Below, piece after piece: positions 34,656-45,215 of a DNA stretch of 64,000 bases; within the stretch, counting starts at the first letter, position 1; each line of letters begins with the position of its first letter. The stretch lies in contig JAFMSR010000006.1 in assembly GCA_022818135.1 (NCBI GenBank), positions 29,722,685-29,786,684 of the forward strand, given 5' to 3'. The notes under the pieces are model-generated. The model made no database searches. It was not told the DNA's origin and saw only the letters and a program-made list of their open reading frames with translations. Source of the stretch: Saxidomus purpurata. Taxonomy: Eukaryota > Mollusca > Bivalvia > Venerida > Veneridae. The position numbers and the translations under genes were made by a program.

Positions 34656-36117
34656 AAGAGGGCCAAGATGACCCTATATCGCTCACCTTGGTACAAGTCC
34701 ACTTGCCTGGTGGAAGATCACTAGATAATGTTATATACCAAATAAGTTTTCCTATATACGCCTTTGTAAAACAAATGATCCGCCCCCGGCAAGGTCAATT
34801 TTGACCCCAGGGACATAATTTGAACAAACTTTTGGGGGGGGTCTACTAGGCAATGCTACATGCCAAATATCTAAGCTCTAGGCCTTGTGGTTTCAGAAAA
34901 CAAGAGGGCCAAGATGGCCCTATATCACTCACCTTGGTACAAGTCCACTTGCCTGGTGGAAGATCACTAGATAATGTTATATACCAAATAAGTTTATCTT
35001 TTATACGCCTTTGTATTTTTAAACAAATGATCCCCGGGCAAGGTCCATTTTGATCCCAGGGGCATAATTTGAACAAACTTTGAAGAAGTCTACTAGGCAA
35101 TGCTACATGCCAAATATCTAAGCTCTAGGGGCCTTGTGGTTTCAGAGGGAAAGAGTTTTAAAGTTTTAAGTTTTCCCCTTATAAGCCTATGTAAAACTAA
35201 GTGACCCCGGTGGGGGGGGTCAATTTTGACCCGGGGTCATAATTTGAACAATGTTGGTAGAGGTCCACTAGCCAATGCTACATGCGAAATATCAAAGCTC
35301 TAGGCCTTGTGGTTTCAAAGAAGAAGATTTTTGAAGTTTTTACTATATAAGCCTATGTATAAACTAAGTGACCCCGGGGGGGGTCAGATTTTGACCCGGG
35401 GTCATAATTTGAACAATATTGGTAGAGGTCCACTAGGGGCGGGGGGGGTGGGGGGTCAATTTTGACCTGGGGTCATCATTTGAACAATATAAGTAGAGGT
35501 CCACTAGCCAAGCTACATGCCAAATATCTAAGCTCTAGGCCTTGTGATTTCAAAGAAGAAGATTTTTAAGAAGTTTTTACTATATAAGCCTATGTAAAAC
35601 TAAGTGACCCCGGGTGTGGGGGGGTCAATTTTGATCCCAGGGTCATAATTTGAACAATATTGGTAGAGGTCCACTAGCCAATGCTACATGCCACATTCTT
35701 AGCTCTAGGCCTTGTGGTTTCAGAGAAGAAGATTTTTAAAGTTTTTCCTACATATTCCCATGCAAAACTAAGTGACCCCGGTGCGGGGTCAGATTTTGAC
35801 CAGGGGTCATAATTTGAACAATCTTGGTAGAGGTCCACTAGACAATGCTACATACCAAATATCTAAGCTCTAGGCCTGTGGTTTCAGAGAAGAAGATTTT
35901 TAAAGTTTTTCCTTTTTGTTGCCATAGCAACCAGAGTTCTGCATGGAATGGAATTCTTTGAACAATTTTGGTAGAGCTTCATGCAAGGAACATTCCTGCA
36001 TAGTTTTATCAACATTGGCCTAGAGGTTTCAGAGGAGATGTCATTTGAATCAAAATGTTGATGGACGACGGACAATCATCGATCAGAAAAGCTCACCCTG
36101 GCGTAGCCAGGTGAGCT
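34656..36117 (-). mobile_element. tandem-repeat Helitron-like element, copy B (MAP2K7 intron 4)
   Basis: On the minus strand: left end TAGCTCACCTGGCTACGCC then AGGGTGAGCTTTTC (self-complementary), GATGATTGTCCGTC, about seven cassettes of 150-165 bp, and right end GGGCCATCTTGGCCCTCTTG. A second internal right end occurs at 34897-34950, so two right termini lie about 240 bp apart, indicating nesting or tandem duplication. The minus strand is the element's sense strand by comparison with the plus copies at 17106 and 55931. Confidence 0.75.
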
Positions 36118-37546
36118 AAAAAGATTTTTAAAGTTTTCCCTATATAAGCCTTTTTTTAAAACTAAGGGACCCCGTTAGGGGGTGCGGTTTTGACCCAGGA
36201 GTCATAATTTGAACAATATTGGTAGAGGTCCACTAGCCAATGCTACATGTCAAATATCTAAGCTCTTGGCCTTGTGGTTTCAAAGAAAGAAGATTTTTAA
36301 AAGTTTTTACTATTTAAGCCTATGTAAAACTAAGTGACCCCCGGTGGGGGGGGGTCAATTTTGATCCGAGGGTCATAATTTGAACAATCTTCGAAGAGGT
36401 TCACTAGCCAAGCTACATGCCGAATATCTAAGCTCTAGGCCTTTTGGTTTCAGGAAGAAGATTTTTAAAGTTTTTCCTACATAAGCCTTTGTAAAACTAA
36501 GTGACCCCTGTGCGGGGTCAAGTTTGATCCTGGGCTCATAATTTGAACAATCTTGGTAGAGGTCCACTAGCCAATGCTACATGCTAAATACTTAGCTCTA
36601 GGCCTTGTGGTTTCAGAGAAGAAGATTTTAAAAGTTTTTCCTATATATTCTTATGCAAAACTAAGTGACCCCGGGGGGGTGGGGGGGTCAATTTTGACCC
36701 GGGGTCATAATTTGAACAATCTTGGTAGAAGTCCACTAGTCAATGCTACATGCCAAATATCTTAGCTCTGGGCCTTGTGGTTTCAGAGAAGATTTTTAAA
36801 AGTTTTTCCTATATATTCCTATGCAAAAAACTAAGTGCCCACCCTCACGGGGTCAATTTTGACCTGGGGGTCATAATTTGAACAATCTTGGTAGAGGTCA
36901 ACTAGACAATGCTACATGCCAAATATCTTAGCTCTAGGACTTGTGGTTTCAGAGAAGAAGATTTTTAAGTTTTTCCTAGTTTTTCCTATTTTTCTATATT
37001 CCTATGCAAAAACTAAGTGCCCACCCTCACGGGGTCAATTTTGACCTGGGGTTATAATTTGAACAATCTTGGTAGAGGTCAACTAGACAATGCTACATGC
37101 CAAATATCTTAGCTCTAGGCCTTGTGGTTTCAGAGAAGAAGATTTTTAAAGTTTTTCCTATATATTCCTATGCAAAAACTAAGTGCCCACCCTCACGGGT
37201 TAAATTTTGACCCGGGGTCATAATTTGAACAATCTTGGTAGAGGTCCACTAGACAATGCTACAGCCAAATATCTAAGCTCTAGGCCTTGTGGTTTCAGAG
37301 AAAGAAGATTTTTAAAAGTTTTTCCTATTTGTTGCCATAGCAACCAGAGTTCTGCATGGAATGGAATTCTTTGAACAACTTTGATAGAGTTTCATGCAAG
37401 GAACATCCCTGCAAAAGTCTCATCAACATTGGCCCAGTGGTTTCAGAGGAGATGTCGTTTGAAGGAAATGGTGGACGGACGTACGATGTACGACGGACGG
37501 AATGCGATCCTAATAGCTCACTCTGGCACTTTGTGCCAGGTGAGCT
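36118..37546 (-). mobile_element. tandem-repeat Helitron-like element, copy C
   Basis: On the minus strand it starts TTAGCTCACCTGGCACAAAG then TGCCAGAGTGAGCT (hairpin) at 37546 and runs through about eight cassettes. It has no right-end hairpin of its own and abuts copy B at 36118. The left end is nearly identical to copy D at 55931. Best read as an element into which, or beside which, copy B inserted. Confidence 0.7.
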
Positions 37547-38376
37547 AATAAAAAGCAGTATTTTTTCAATGATACTGCAAAAAGTAAGAAAGGCTTTCTG
37601 GCAACTCTTTTGAAGAAACGACTTCAAAACGAAAGAAAGGCATATGTCAAAATTGTTTTACAGTGAATAGAACATGGTTCTATCATTATCCTATCAGTAA
37701 ATATATTTTACTTTATCAGTAAATTCAAAGTGATCCTGGGACTTTAAAGCACTTGTACAATAGAGAATTCCTCTCTTTTTTTTTTTTTTTGGCCCAAAAA
37801 AAAAGTATGTTTCCTGTAACCCTACCGACCCTCCTTTTTTACCCCCTACCCGAATTTTTTTATGATCCTGAAAAAAAAAGACATGAAGAAAATTTATATT
37901 TTCATAGAAGTTGTTGTTGTTGTCTAGGTTAAAAAACAGTTAATATATTTTATTGACTTCTGCCATAAATATTACATCAAAGATCTAGTAATAGCTGAAG
38001 ACTGTAATGGGTACCTATCAAATAACAAGTTCAAATTAAAAAAAAATTGTTACCGGTAAATAAAATCTGTACCAACTGCCCCATCTTTTTTTCCAGCATG
38101 CTACAGGAAACAGACATTTTAATTATAATTCTAACACAAGTGGCTGCTTTTTCTATATAAACATATAGGGAAAAGCCTGTATTTTATTTTACGATAAAAT
38201 ACAGCACGTTTTCCAAGGACGACGGGTAACTGGCGAACGGCGTGGCGTGTAAACAAGCGCGTCCAATCATATCTCGCGTTTAAGGTTACAATGGTGTACT
38301 ACTACGCGTAAATAAAGTTCGGGATTGTTTTCAAAGAAATTAACGTGTTAGAATCGAAATAATAAATTGTTCCCTA

Positions 38377-38535
38377 TATTTTATCGTTGAATAAAATATA
38401 GTCAGGAATTTGGATGCGTAGTAATTAAATCACGAGTGCGTAGCACGAGTGATTTAATTATTCGCATGCAAATGACTCGTGATTTAATTACTACGCATCC
38501 AAATTCCTGACTATATTTTATTCAACGATAAAATA
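38377..38535. mobile_element. long perfect palindrome, 61-bp arms (MAP2K7 intron 4)
   Basis: Left arm 38377-38437 and right arm 38475-38535 are exact reverse complements with a 37-base spacer that itself repeats CACGAGT. A shorter related palindrome (TGTATTTTATTTTACG and CGATAAAATACA) lies at 38177-38203. This is probably a MITE of which 38173-38540 is the full extent. It ends 46 bases from the exon 4 donor. Confidence 0.85.
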
Positions 38536-38580
38536 CAGAGAGGCATTTATTATTTCTTAAACATAATGAGTTCTGTTTAC

Positions 38581-38694
38581 CTTCACTGCCATCATCACAC
38601 CTGACTGTTTGTGACGCATCCTAATGACTTGACCACAGGTACCGTGTCCCAGCTCACCTAATGCCTCCAGGTCGGATATATCAGTTGGAACTTT
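38581..38694 (-). CDS. MAP2K7: MAP2K7 exon 4 (glycine loop, ATP lysine)
   Basis: Acceptor TTTCAG, donor GTAAAC; 38 codons in phase 0. Contains DLEALGELGHGTCGQV (ATP-binding loop; human DLENLGEMGSGTCGQV) and ends MMAVK with the catalytic lysine. A palindrome with 61-bp arms lies 46 bases into the following intron. Confidence 0.96.
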
Positions 38695-39043
38695 CTGAAA
38701 TACAGCAACCATTCAATTTTATACTTTAAACAAAAACTGGTTTCAAAATAAAACACACAACTTTATAATATACCAGTCATGCTAGTAACACAACTTTAAT
38801 GAAGTGCTTTAAAGAACAGCTGGAGGAATTAAGATGTAAAGTCAAGGAATACTATGGGCATGAGTGAAAGAAATCAAGAATCATTTACTTGGTATCACTT
38901 AGTAGTATTATGCGCATAATGTCACTTGAACACAAGGGAAGTGGCATTTAACAATGTTTTCAACAGTTAATAACAGTATAGATACTGGTTCTACTTCACC
39001 ACCATTTCTATTCAAACTTGTAACTGTTACATATCAACAGCCG

Positions 39044-39130
39044 GACAGCTCAGTCTGAAGAGCATTTGCCCTGTAAGACAAAGGGTCCTAGGTTTGAGTC
39101 CTGGTCAGGCTGCACATTTTTCTCACCCTG
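39044..39130 (+). mobile_element. tRNA-derived SINE head (MAP2K7 intron 3)
   Basis: GCCGGACAGCTCAGTCTGAA (A-box) and CCTAGGTTTGAGTCCTGGTC (B-box) with tRNA-like spacing. The arm pairings are incomplete, so it is not a functional tRNA gene. Confidence 0.5.
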
Positions 39131-39163
39131 TGACAATACAATTACAAGATCAAACTTTCTCAC

Positions 39164-39230
39164 CTGACCATTTAGGGTCAATATACCAGTCTGCTTCATA
39201 ATCTCTGTATACTTCTGTTCTATCTCATGG
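39164..39230 (-). CDS. MAP2K7: MAP2K7 exon 3
   Basis: Acceptor TTTATAG, donor GTGAGA; 67 bp. Encodes SHEIEQKYTEIMKQTGILTL and NGQ, aligned with EIDQKLQEIMKQTGYLTIGGQ of human MKK7, a segment specific to this kinase among MAP2Ks. Confidence 0.93.
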
Positions 39231-39551
39231 CTATAAAGTAGGAAAAAGGTTGAATATAAATGAATGTGAAAAAAAAAATTACTTCACAAATGTTAGAAGT
39301 ATCTATTTTGAAAATTATGCTAGGTGCCAAAAGAAATATCAGTGAGAGAAATCCACCCACTGCTGTTTTTGTTGTGTTAGCATATTTACCTTCTCAATGG
39401 AAGAAATATAATTGATATTTTAATATTAGTATTTATATCGTTAGCTCTAAAAACATTCAAGCATTACTAAATTTTAAATATTCTATAGTAATGCAAGCTA
39501 TATGAGATCTGGTGCAGTTTGGTTTAATTAACACAGAAAATTATTATGTAC

Positions 39552-39666
39552 CTGTCAGGCTGCCTCGGTGCATGTGGAGTCCGTGGTTGACAATCCAGAC
39601 CCCCTGGCCTTCTCCTACCTGAGGATGGGGCAGAACTGGATCTAGAGGTTGCCCCAAAGTCTGAAA
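39552..39666 (-). CDS. MAP2K7: MAP2K7 exon 2
   Basis: Acceptor ATTGCAG, donor GTACAT; incoming phase 1, outgoing phase 2. Encodes a Ser/Pro/Arg-rich linker (FSDFGATSRSSSAPSSGRRR then PGGLDCQPRTPHAPRQPDR) between the N-terminal coil and the kinase domain. It is the least conserved part of the protein. Confidence 0.85.
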
Positions 39667-40043
39667 CTGCAATACAGAGTCATATAACCAATTTTGATAT
39701 TATGTTAAAATTTAGTGTCCAATGGTTTGCTTGCATGTGACAATTAAAATAAGTAACAATCACGGTAACTCTCTGTTGTACAACAGTGGTCACATACATT
39801 GTACACTAAGCACGGCTATATTTATAACTGTTACAAACATATCGAAAACTGATTGAATAGAATTTTACGAAGACTCAAGTATTGTTAAGATTTGGTTTGA
39901 ATTTTGATCAGTCATTATAGACATGGCATTGTCATGATTGTGTACAAGTGTGGTTAAGACTTACAGGATATCTATAACACAAAGCTCTGAGATTACTGAT
40001 TTGTACCTCTAGAAATTTTAACTTATTAACAGTCTAGCAGTTG

Positions 40044-40150
40044 TCCCATTTAGCACAGTGGTTAGCACACACAACGGATGAGCCTCGAGTTTGAATCCCA
40101 TCCTTGGTTTTAATGGAGATGGCAGGTGGTCATGAGACAAGTGGGATTTA
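40044..40150 (+). mobile_element. tRNA-derived SINE head (MAP2K7 intron 1)
   Basis: TTTAGCACAGTGGTTAGCAC (A-box) and GAGTTTGAATCCCATCC (B-box). Imperfect stems and no 3' tail identified. Confidence 0.5.
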
Positions 40151-40528
40151 TTCCAGTTAAAATAATCTAACATTCAAATTGTTTATATACTTTTTAACAG
40201 GCAATTTAACAGTCATAACTTTAAACCAATCCAATGGAGGATTTATTTACTACATTTTATTTCATTAGTGTTTTACCTTTACAATAGTGAAAGCGTTGAA
40301 TTGTCGTTAATTTATAATATTGGGCAATATTGGAAATACTAAGAAGTTTTTAACTTCTATTTATGGACAGTATGTTGACTTATGTCAAACATCGGAAAGA
40401 CTAAAAATATGCGGGACTTTTCCTTTGGTCGCTACATTATACATGTTATAAGTTCAAAATGTCACAAACACTGAGTAAAATCAAATGAAACTTAAGTTAT
40501 CGTAAGTGAATCCAATTCTCAGTACATG

Positions 40529-40931
40529 CAGACTTCACGAAATTCGTCAGTCCGACGGACATGTCCAAAAGATTTCGAGTGGGACCGCGCTTTTTTAATC
40601 CGGATACGGACCGACTGTCCGGCATATATTCAATGTGGATGTTCAGATCGCTTCGGTCAAAATGGCGTCCTTGCAATTCTATGAAGGAACAGAACCGGGA
40701 GAGAAAGGTAAAATGCTCGGCGCAGAAAAAAACAGTATGAAAAATGAGAGTTGAAGAACATTTAAAAATAAACCAAATTCATCAATTAAAATAATTGATG
40801 AATTTGGTTTATTCTTACTGTAAACTTTGCTTTTTGATTTTCGGTCCGGCAGATCTGTTTTCGGTCCGGCAAATGTTTGGACCTTGTTGGTCCGAATGTC
40901 TGGCTATTTTTTTCAATTTTCGCGAAGTCTG
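40529..40931. mobile_element. TIR transposon with 6-bp target duplication (MAP2K7 intron 1)
   Basis: 403 bp bounded by TACATG (40523-40528 and 40932-40937). Termini CAGACTTCACGAAATT and AATTTTCGCGAAGTCTG are inverted repeats. Inside is a perfect palindrome with 22-bp arms and a 3-base loop (40767-40788 / 40792-40813), and an ATG-initiated short frame at 40662 ending at a donor-like GTAAAA. Non-autonomous; the superfamily is not settled by a 6-bp duplication. Confidence 0.75.
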
Positions 40932-41291
40932 TACATGTAGTTCCACTTCTATATATGTTCTATATAAATTATTACAAAATTTTAATTTTATCAAAATTGC
41001 CCTAAATAGATGAAATAAATATTTAAATAAACTTGCACTTTTTCTTAGAAAAAAAGTTATTTAAAAAACTGTGTTTTTCTACTGTTTATGTTTTAGCTTG
41101 ATCCTGCCATATATGTGCTATTTCAGCCCAATCAAAAGCCTGATTAGGCTATTTACCTCAATCGAGAGATGTACTCAGTCTGTTAACTAGTCAGCAACCG
41201 GTTAGTAATTATTTTAACTTTTATCAGCAATCGCCAATGAAGCGAGAGGCAAGTATGTACACAGGATAAAAGACTGTTAAGAGGAACAAGG

Positions 41292-42051
41292 CAGCATGCC
41301 CATTCACGCACTGCAGTACGTGAATCACGTACAAAATATCAAATGCACGCACAAAAATCACTTGTTGGGGGTACATGCACGCAGAGATTTTGAACTCCTA
41401 TGTTCAACTGCCAAATCGCTGTTTATTTCATCGCGCACTTGCCGAATGTTTGGTAAGGTTTAAAATGCAGATCCGGAGATAATTTTGTTTCCATCACCGA
41501 CTTCTCTGCGTAATTGTCAGCCGTAAAGGGGTTTGGTAAGTGTATTAGTGTGGCGTCATGTGCACCGTGGGGCAAAAAAGCAAAATGCAGAAAAGTATTT
41601 TAGATTTTATAAATCCAGCAAAAAGGTTAGTTAATATTATTTTCTTCGATAATGGACTGCATTTTTGATAAGAATTTCATATATCGTTAGTCGGGCATTT
41701 ATTATCGATCAGCGATTTTTACCGGCCGTCAGTTTAGTGTATTTATTTGGCTCGAATCGTGGAATCCGTTCATGAAAACGGGAAATACATGAATTTTGCT
41801 GAAAACTCCGATGTTAAATAATAAATCACTAGTTCAGATGATTCTGTCAAATTACAGCCGAGGAGTCAGTATCTGGAAAGGTTCAGTCCCAAACAGCCCA
41901 AAAGAGTGAAAAACAAAATAAAAAACAGTTGAATAGAAAAAATTCAGATCTGCCATGTAGTGTATGTACCCCAAAGTTTTGCAGTGTACCCCTAATTTGC
42001 AAAGGCAGGGGGTACATGTACCCTTAATTTAAAAGATGAGTGGGCATGCTG
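41292..42051 (+). mobile_element. TIR transposon, CAGnnTnCCCACTCA family, copy 1 (MAP2K7 intron 1)
   Basis: 760 bp, flanked by CAAGG (41287-41291 and 42052-42056). Termini CAGCATGCCCATTCA and TGAGTGGGCATGCTG are inverted repeats with one mismatch. An internal short frame (about 41585) begins MQKSILDFINPAKR, resembling the N terminus of hAT transposases, but the rest is lost. Its right end read inward (CAGCATGCCCACTCA then AAGGGTACATGTACCCCCTG) parallels the 59905-60519 element. Confidence 0.75.
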
Positions 42052-42139
42052 CAAGGCCAGCAGAAAGTAATCAAATGAAGATCGGAAAGATTTCTTCTAT
42101 GTTGCAGGGATTTGATGTCTTTTTCACGAAACTTAGCCT

Positions 42140-42770
42140 AATTAATTTGGCGTTTCAGTGTGACCCCTTTCACAAATCTGATATTTTATAACTGTCACAC
42201 CTCTACGCCTAATTTTAATGTGCTCCATAATAAGCAGAAAGTGTAGTTTCAATATTAGGTACAACCGGCGCATAATACACAATTTACCTACTTCTAAAAA
42301 CAAATTTTCCTGCGCATGATACACAATTTACCTACTTCTAAAAACAAATTTTCCGGTCTAAAATGATGAATTTAATATCACTTTAAATGAAAACCTAAAA
42401 ATTTATGAAAAATCTCATCACTTCATAAAAATCTGAATGTTTAAACCTAAACATGCAAGTTTACACATAAGGCACGATATGCCATTTATTTTCATATTAC
42501 ACCGATTGATGCAGGTGTGAAGTTAGGTAAATGTAACTTAGAATTGTGTTAGCATCATTTTAAAACTTAATCCTATCATATTAAATCATAAATACATTTA
42601 AATATTGGATTTTATTGGGTTTGTAAGTGCCCAACAGAATTTCATTTGGGATTTGTTCCCAGCTATTGGCACTTCAAAGTGAGACGTAGAAGGCGGACAA
42701 CTGTAAAATGTCAACCTGTAAAATTGGTCTGCCTTCGAAGTGGAAATAGTGAGACTACACGAAACTTTGA
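42140..42770. repeat. interspersed repeat R, second long copy
   Basis: Co-linear with 11600-12520 (see that entry). An internal 50-bp direct repeat (TACACAATTTACCTACTTCT and AAAAACAAATTTTCC twice, 42275 and 42322) is particular to this copy. Confidence 0.6.
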
Positions 42771-43196
42771 TGAATGTTGACTTTCGTGTAATTCACAGAG
42801 GAGAAATTTTCAATCTAAAAGGGGAAAATAAGCTATTTGGCTGGGGGATGTAGCATGAATAATGGCTACAGGTATATAGTTAGAAAAAAACCTGGAGAGA
42901 CTTTCTAACCAGACTTGAAATAAATACAGAGAATAAGTCTAGGTAATAAGAGAGATGGTGCCTAAAACTTTCTTTGATTTTGTTAGTTTATGTGGACACA
43001 AGGTCAACTGGGCAGTAAATGAACTGAAAATCGTGCATCAGCTCATCTGATATGAGAAATAGTAGACTTAGACACTTTAATATACGGCATAAAGCCCGGT
43101 ATTTTCGCCTGCAAATTTTTCAATATCATTATTGTAGAGTTTTTTTCAAATTAGACACTTTACAAGCATTCAGAACAAAACTAAACGATGACATAC

Positions 43197-43326
43197 ATGG
43201 TGCGGGCCGTCTCGGAACTTGGTCATAATGTGGGCGAACCCTGTCTCTCTCTCTAGACTTATTTTCAGCTTTTAATCGTCTTTCCAACTCATTCACTTTG
43301 TTCTGGAATGAGGTTGATGTCGACAT
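43197..43326 (-). CDS. MAP2K7: MAP2K7 exon 1 (start)
   Basis: ATG at 43326 in the context GTCGACATC... on the plus map, encoding MSTSTSFQNKVNELERRLKA and ENKSRERDRVRPHYDQVPRR, with donor GTATGT at 43196. Outgoing phase 1 fits exon 2. The SFQNKVNELERRLKAEN stretch is a short coiled coil, as at the start of other MKK7 proteins. A CCAAT-type motif (GACCAATCC) lies about 15 bases upstream of the ATG. Confidence 0.85.
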
Positions 43327-44164
43327 CTTGGATTGGTCACATGATCTCTGGTAAAGCTGACAGATTGCTACATTCGTATTTGATGGGGGCTACTAAATGA
43401 TATGCAAAACGGTACATTCCGGTCTCTATCTACCTATCCAGTCATGTCAAACCCTGGACCCATGAGACTGTTAGTAGAGAAAATAATAATAATAATATGG
43501 ATTTAAAAGAAATACTGTACAATAAAATAATGTGTATTGTAAAATGACGTTAAGTTAAAAGATAAAAACAAGACTAGCGTACTGACTAGGGTGAGGCATA
43601 TGTCTCAAGTGAAGACATGTGTAAGTTACTTTCTTTTTTCATGTCAGTTTAATATTTTAATTGATTTGGAAACAGACATTTTGTAAATGATATCACAGTG
43701 TGGACACCGTTTCAATGCCATATTACTAAAATGGTTGAACATAATATTATGCTTGGCCAGGGATCGTTAATGTAATAAATCCTGGCTTGGCGTATTCCAG
43801 TGCTCGGTGTATATTAATTATAATATAATTGAACACTTATATGATTTTCAAGTCGCTGTTTAAAATCTTGTCTCATAACGTCTTGCATAGCATAATCCTT
43901 ATTGATACGTACGTTTTGATAACTGCGAGTTTTGACGCAAACAAATACACAATAACAACAACAAATCCCTTGAAAAACATCAAAAATTCTGCAGCCAGAG
44001 GCCAGCGTGGCCTTATATCGCTCACCTGAATTTTCCTGAGTTGACCATGTGACATATTTTTTGAACCCAGTTGACCCAGATTCGAGCTTAACATTGAAAT
44101 CACCAAGACAACATTCTGACCTCTAGACTTTGATTTGACAGTGTGACATGTTATCCATATTCGA

Positions 44165-44598
<434 letters not shown>

Positions 44599-44690
44599 GG
44601 GGTTCCCGGGGGCTCGAACCCGCAACCTCCGGGATGAGCGGATGATTTGACCTGTTGACCTAGTTTCTGACCACTGGTGCTACACATTCG
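44599..44690 (-). mobile_element. tRNA-derived SINE head, family S1-related
   Basis: On the minus strand: GTAGCACCAGTGGTCAGAAA (A-box region), CCGCTCATCCCGGAGGTTGC then GGGTTCGAGCCCCCGGGAA (B-box), then poly(A). The CGCTCATCCCGGAGGTTGCG block is identical to the S1 SINE at 20236. The S1 body is absent. Confidence 0.6.
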
Positions 44691-45130
44691 AACATAACCT
44701 TGTAATCATCAACATACATTCTGAACAATATTCACGAAACTTGGGTATTTGATTTGGCCTCTAAACTGTTAACAAAAGGCTGTCTTTGATTTAACCGTGT
44801 GATATAGATTATGAACCCAAGTGACCCAGATTCGACCTTGACCCAGAAATCATTGAGACAAACATTCTGAGCAATTTTCATACAGATCAGGTAGAAAATT
44901 TGACATCTACATTACCTACAAGGGTTTTCTACAATTTTACCTGGTGACCTACTATTTGACTTAGGAGACCTAGTTTCAAATTTACACATATTTTATATAG
45001 ATAAGTAACCGGGTTGTGTAAATGTGTTTATTTTATTTCCTTGTTCTTATTATTGTTGTCTCCCTTGGACAGATTTCACTCACTTCTTCCCGCCGTTTAG
45101 GTCACGTGATTTTGAGTACATAAAATGTTA

Positions 45131-45215
45131 AAAAAAAAAAAAAAATTTTTTTTTTTTTTTTTTTTTTTTTTGGGGGGGGTGTTTTTGTTGGCTCCTTTTT
45201 TTTTTTTGGTTTTTT
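45131..45215. repeat. A15-T26-G8 homopolymer block
   Basis: A run of A is directly followed by a run of T and then eight G, then T-rich sequence. It can fold back on itself. No coding content; possible assembly or sequencing artefact. Confidence 0.6.

Larger units (their letters stand above)
28330..43326 (-). other. MAP2K7: gene: MAP2K7 / hemipterous, JNK-activating MAP kinase kinase
   Basis: Twelve coding exons with GT-AG borders join in frame to 400 residues plus TGA (human MKK7: 419). The kinase phosphorylates JNK on Thr and Tyr of its T-P-Y loop, downstream of MAP3Ks, in stress, immune and morphogenetic signalling in the cytoplasm. Visible landmarks: glycine loop G117-E-L-G-H-G-T-C-G, ATP lysine K142, catalytic H-R-D (D236) with K238 and N241, D-F-G at 254-256, activation-loop S264-K-A-K-T268, and A-P-E at 278-280. 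The C-terminal HPFIKRYETLDVEVATWF is the docking (DVD) site for upstream kinases. The N terminus (1-100) is short and basic; no clear JNK-docking D-motif is seen. Introns 1 and 4 are enlarged by transposons. Confidence 0.96.

Noticed and set aside
40662..40707. ATG frame MASLQFYEGTEPGEK with a GTAAAA donor on the plus strand
   Set aside because: It lies wholly inside a 403-bp TIR transposon with a target duplication, antisense in MAP2K7 intron 1; more likely a transposon relic than a host exon.
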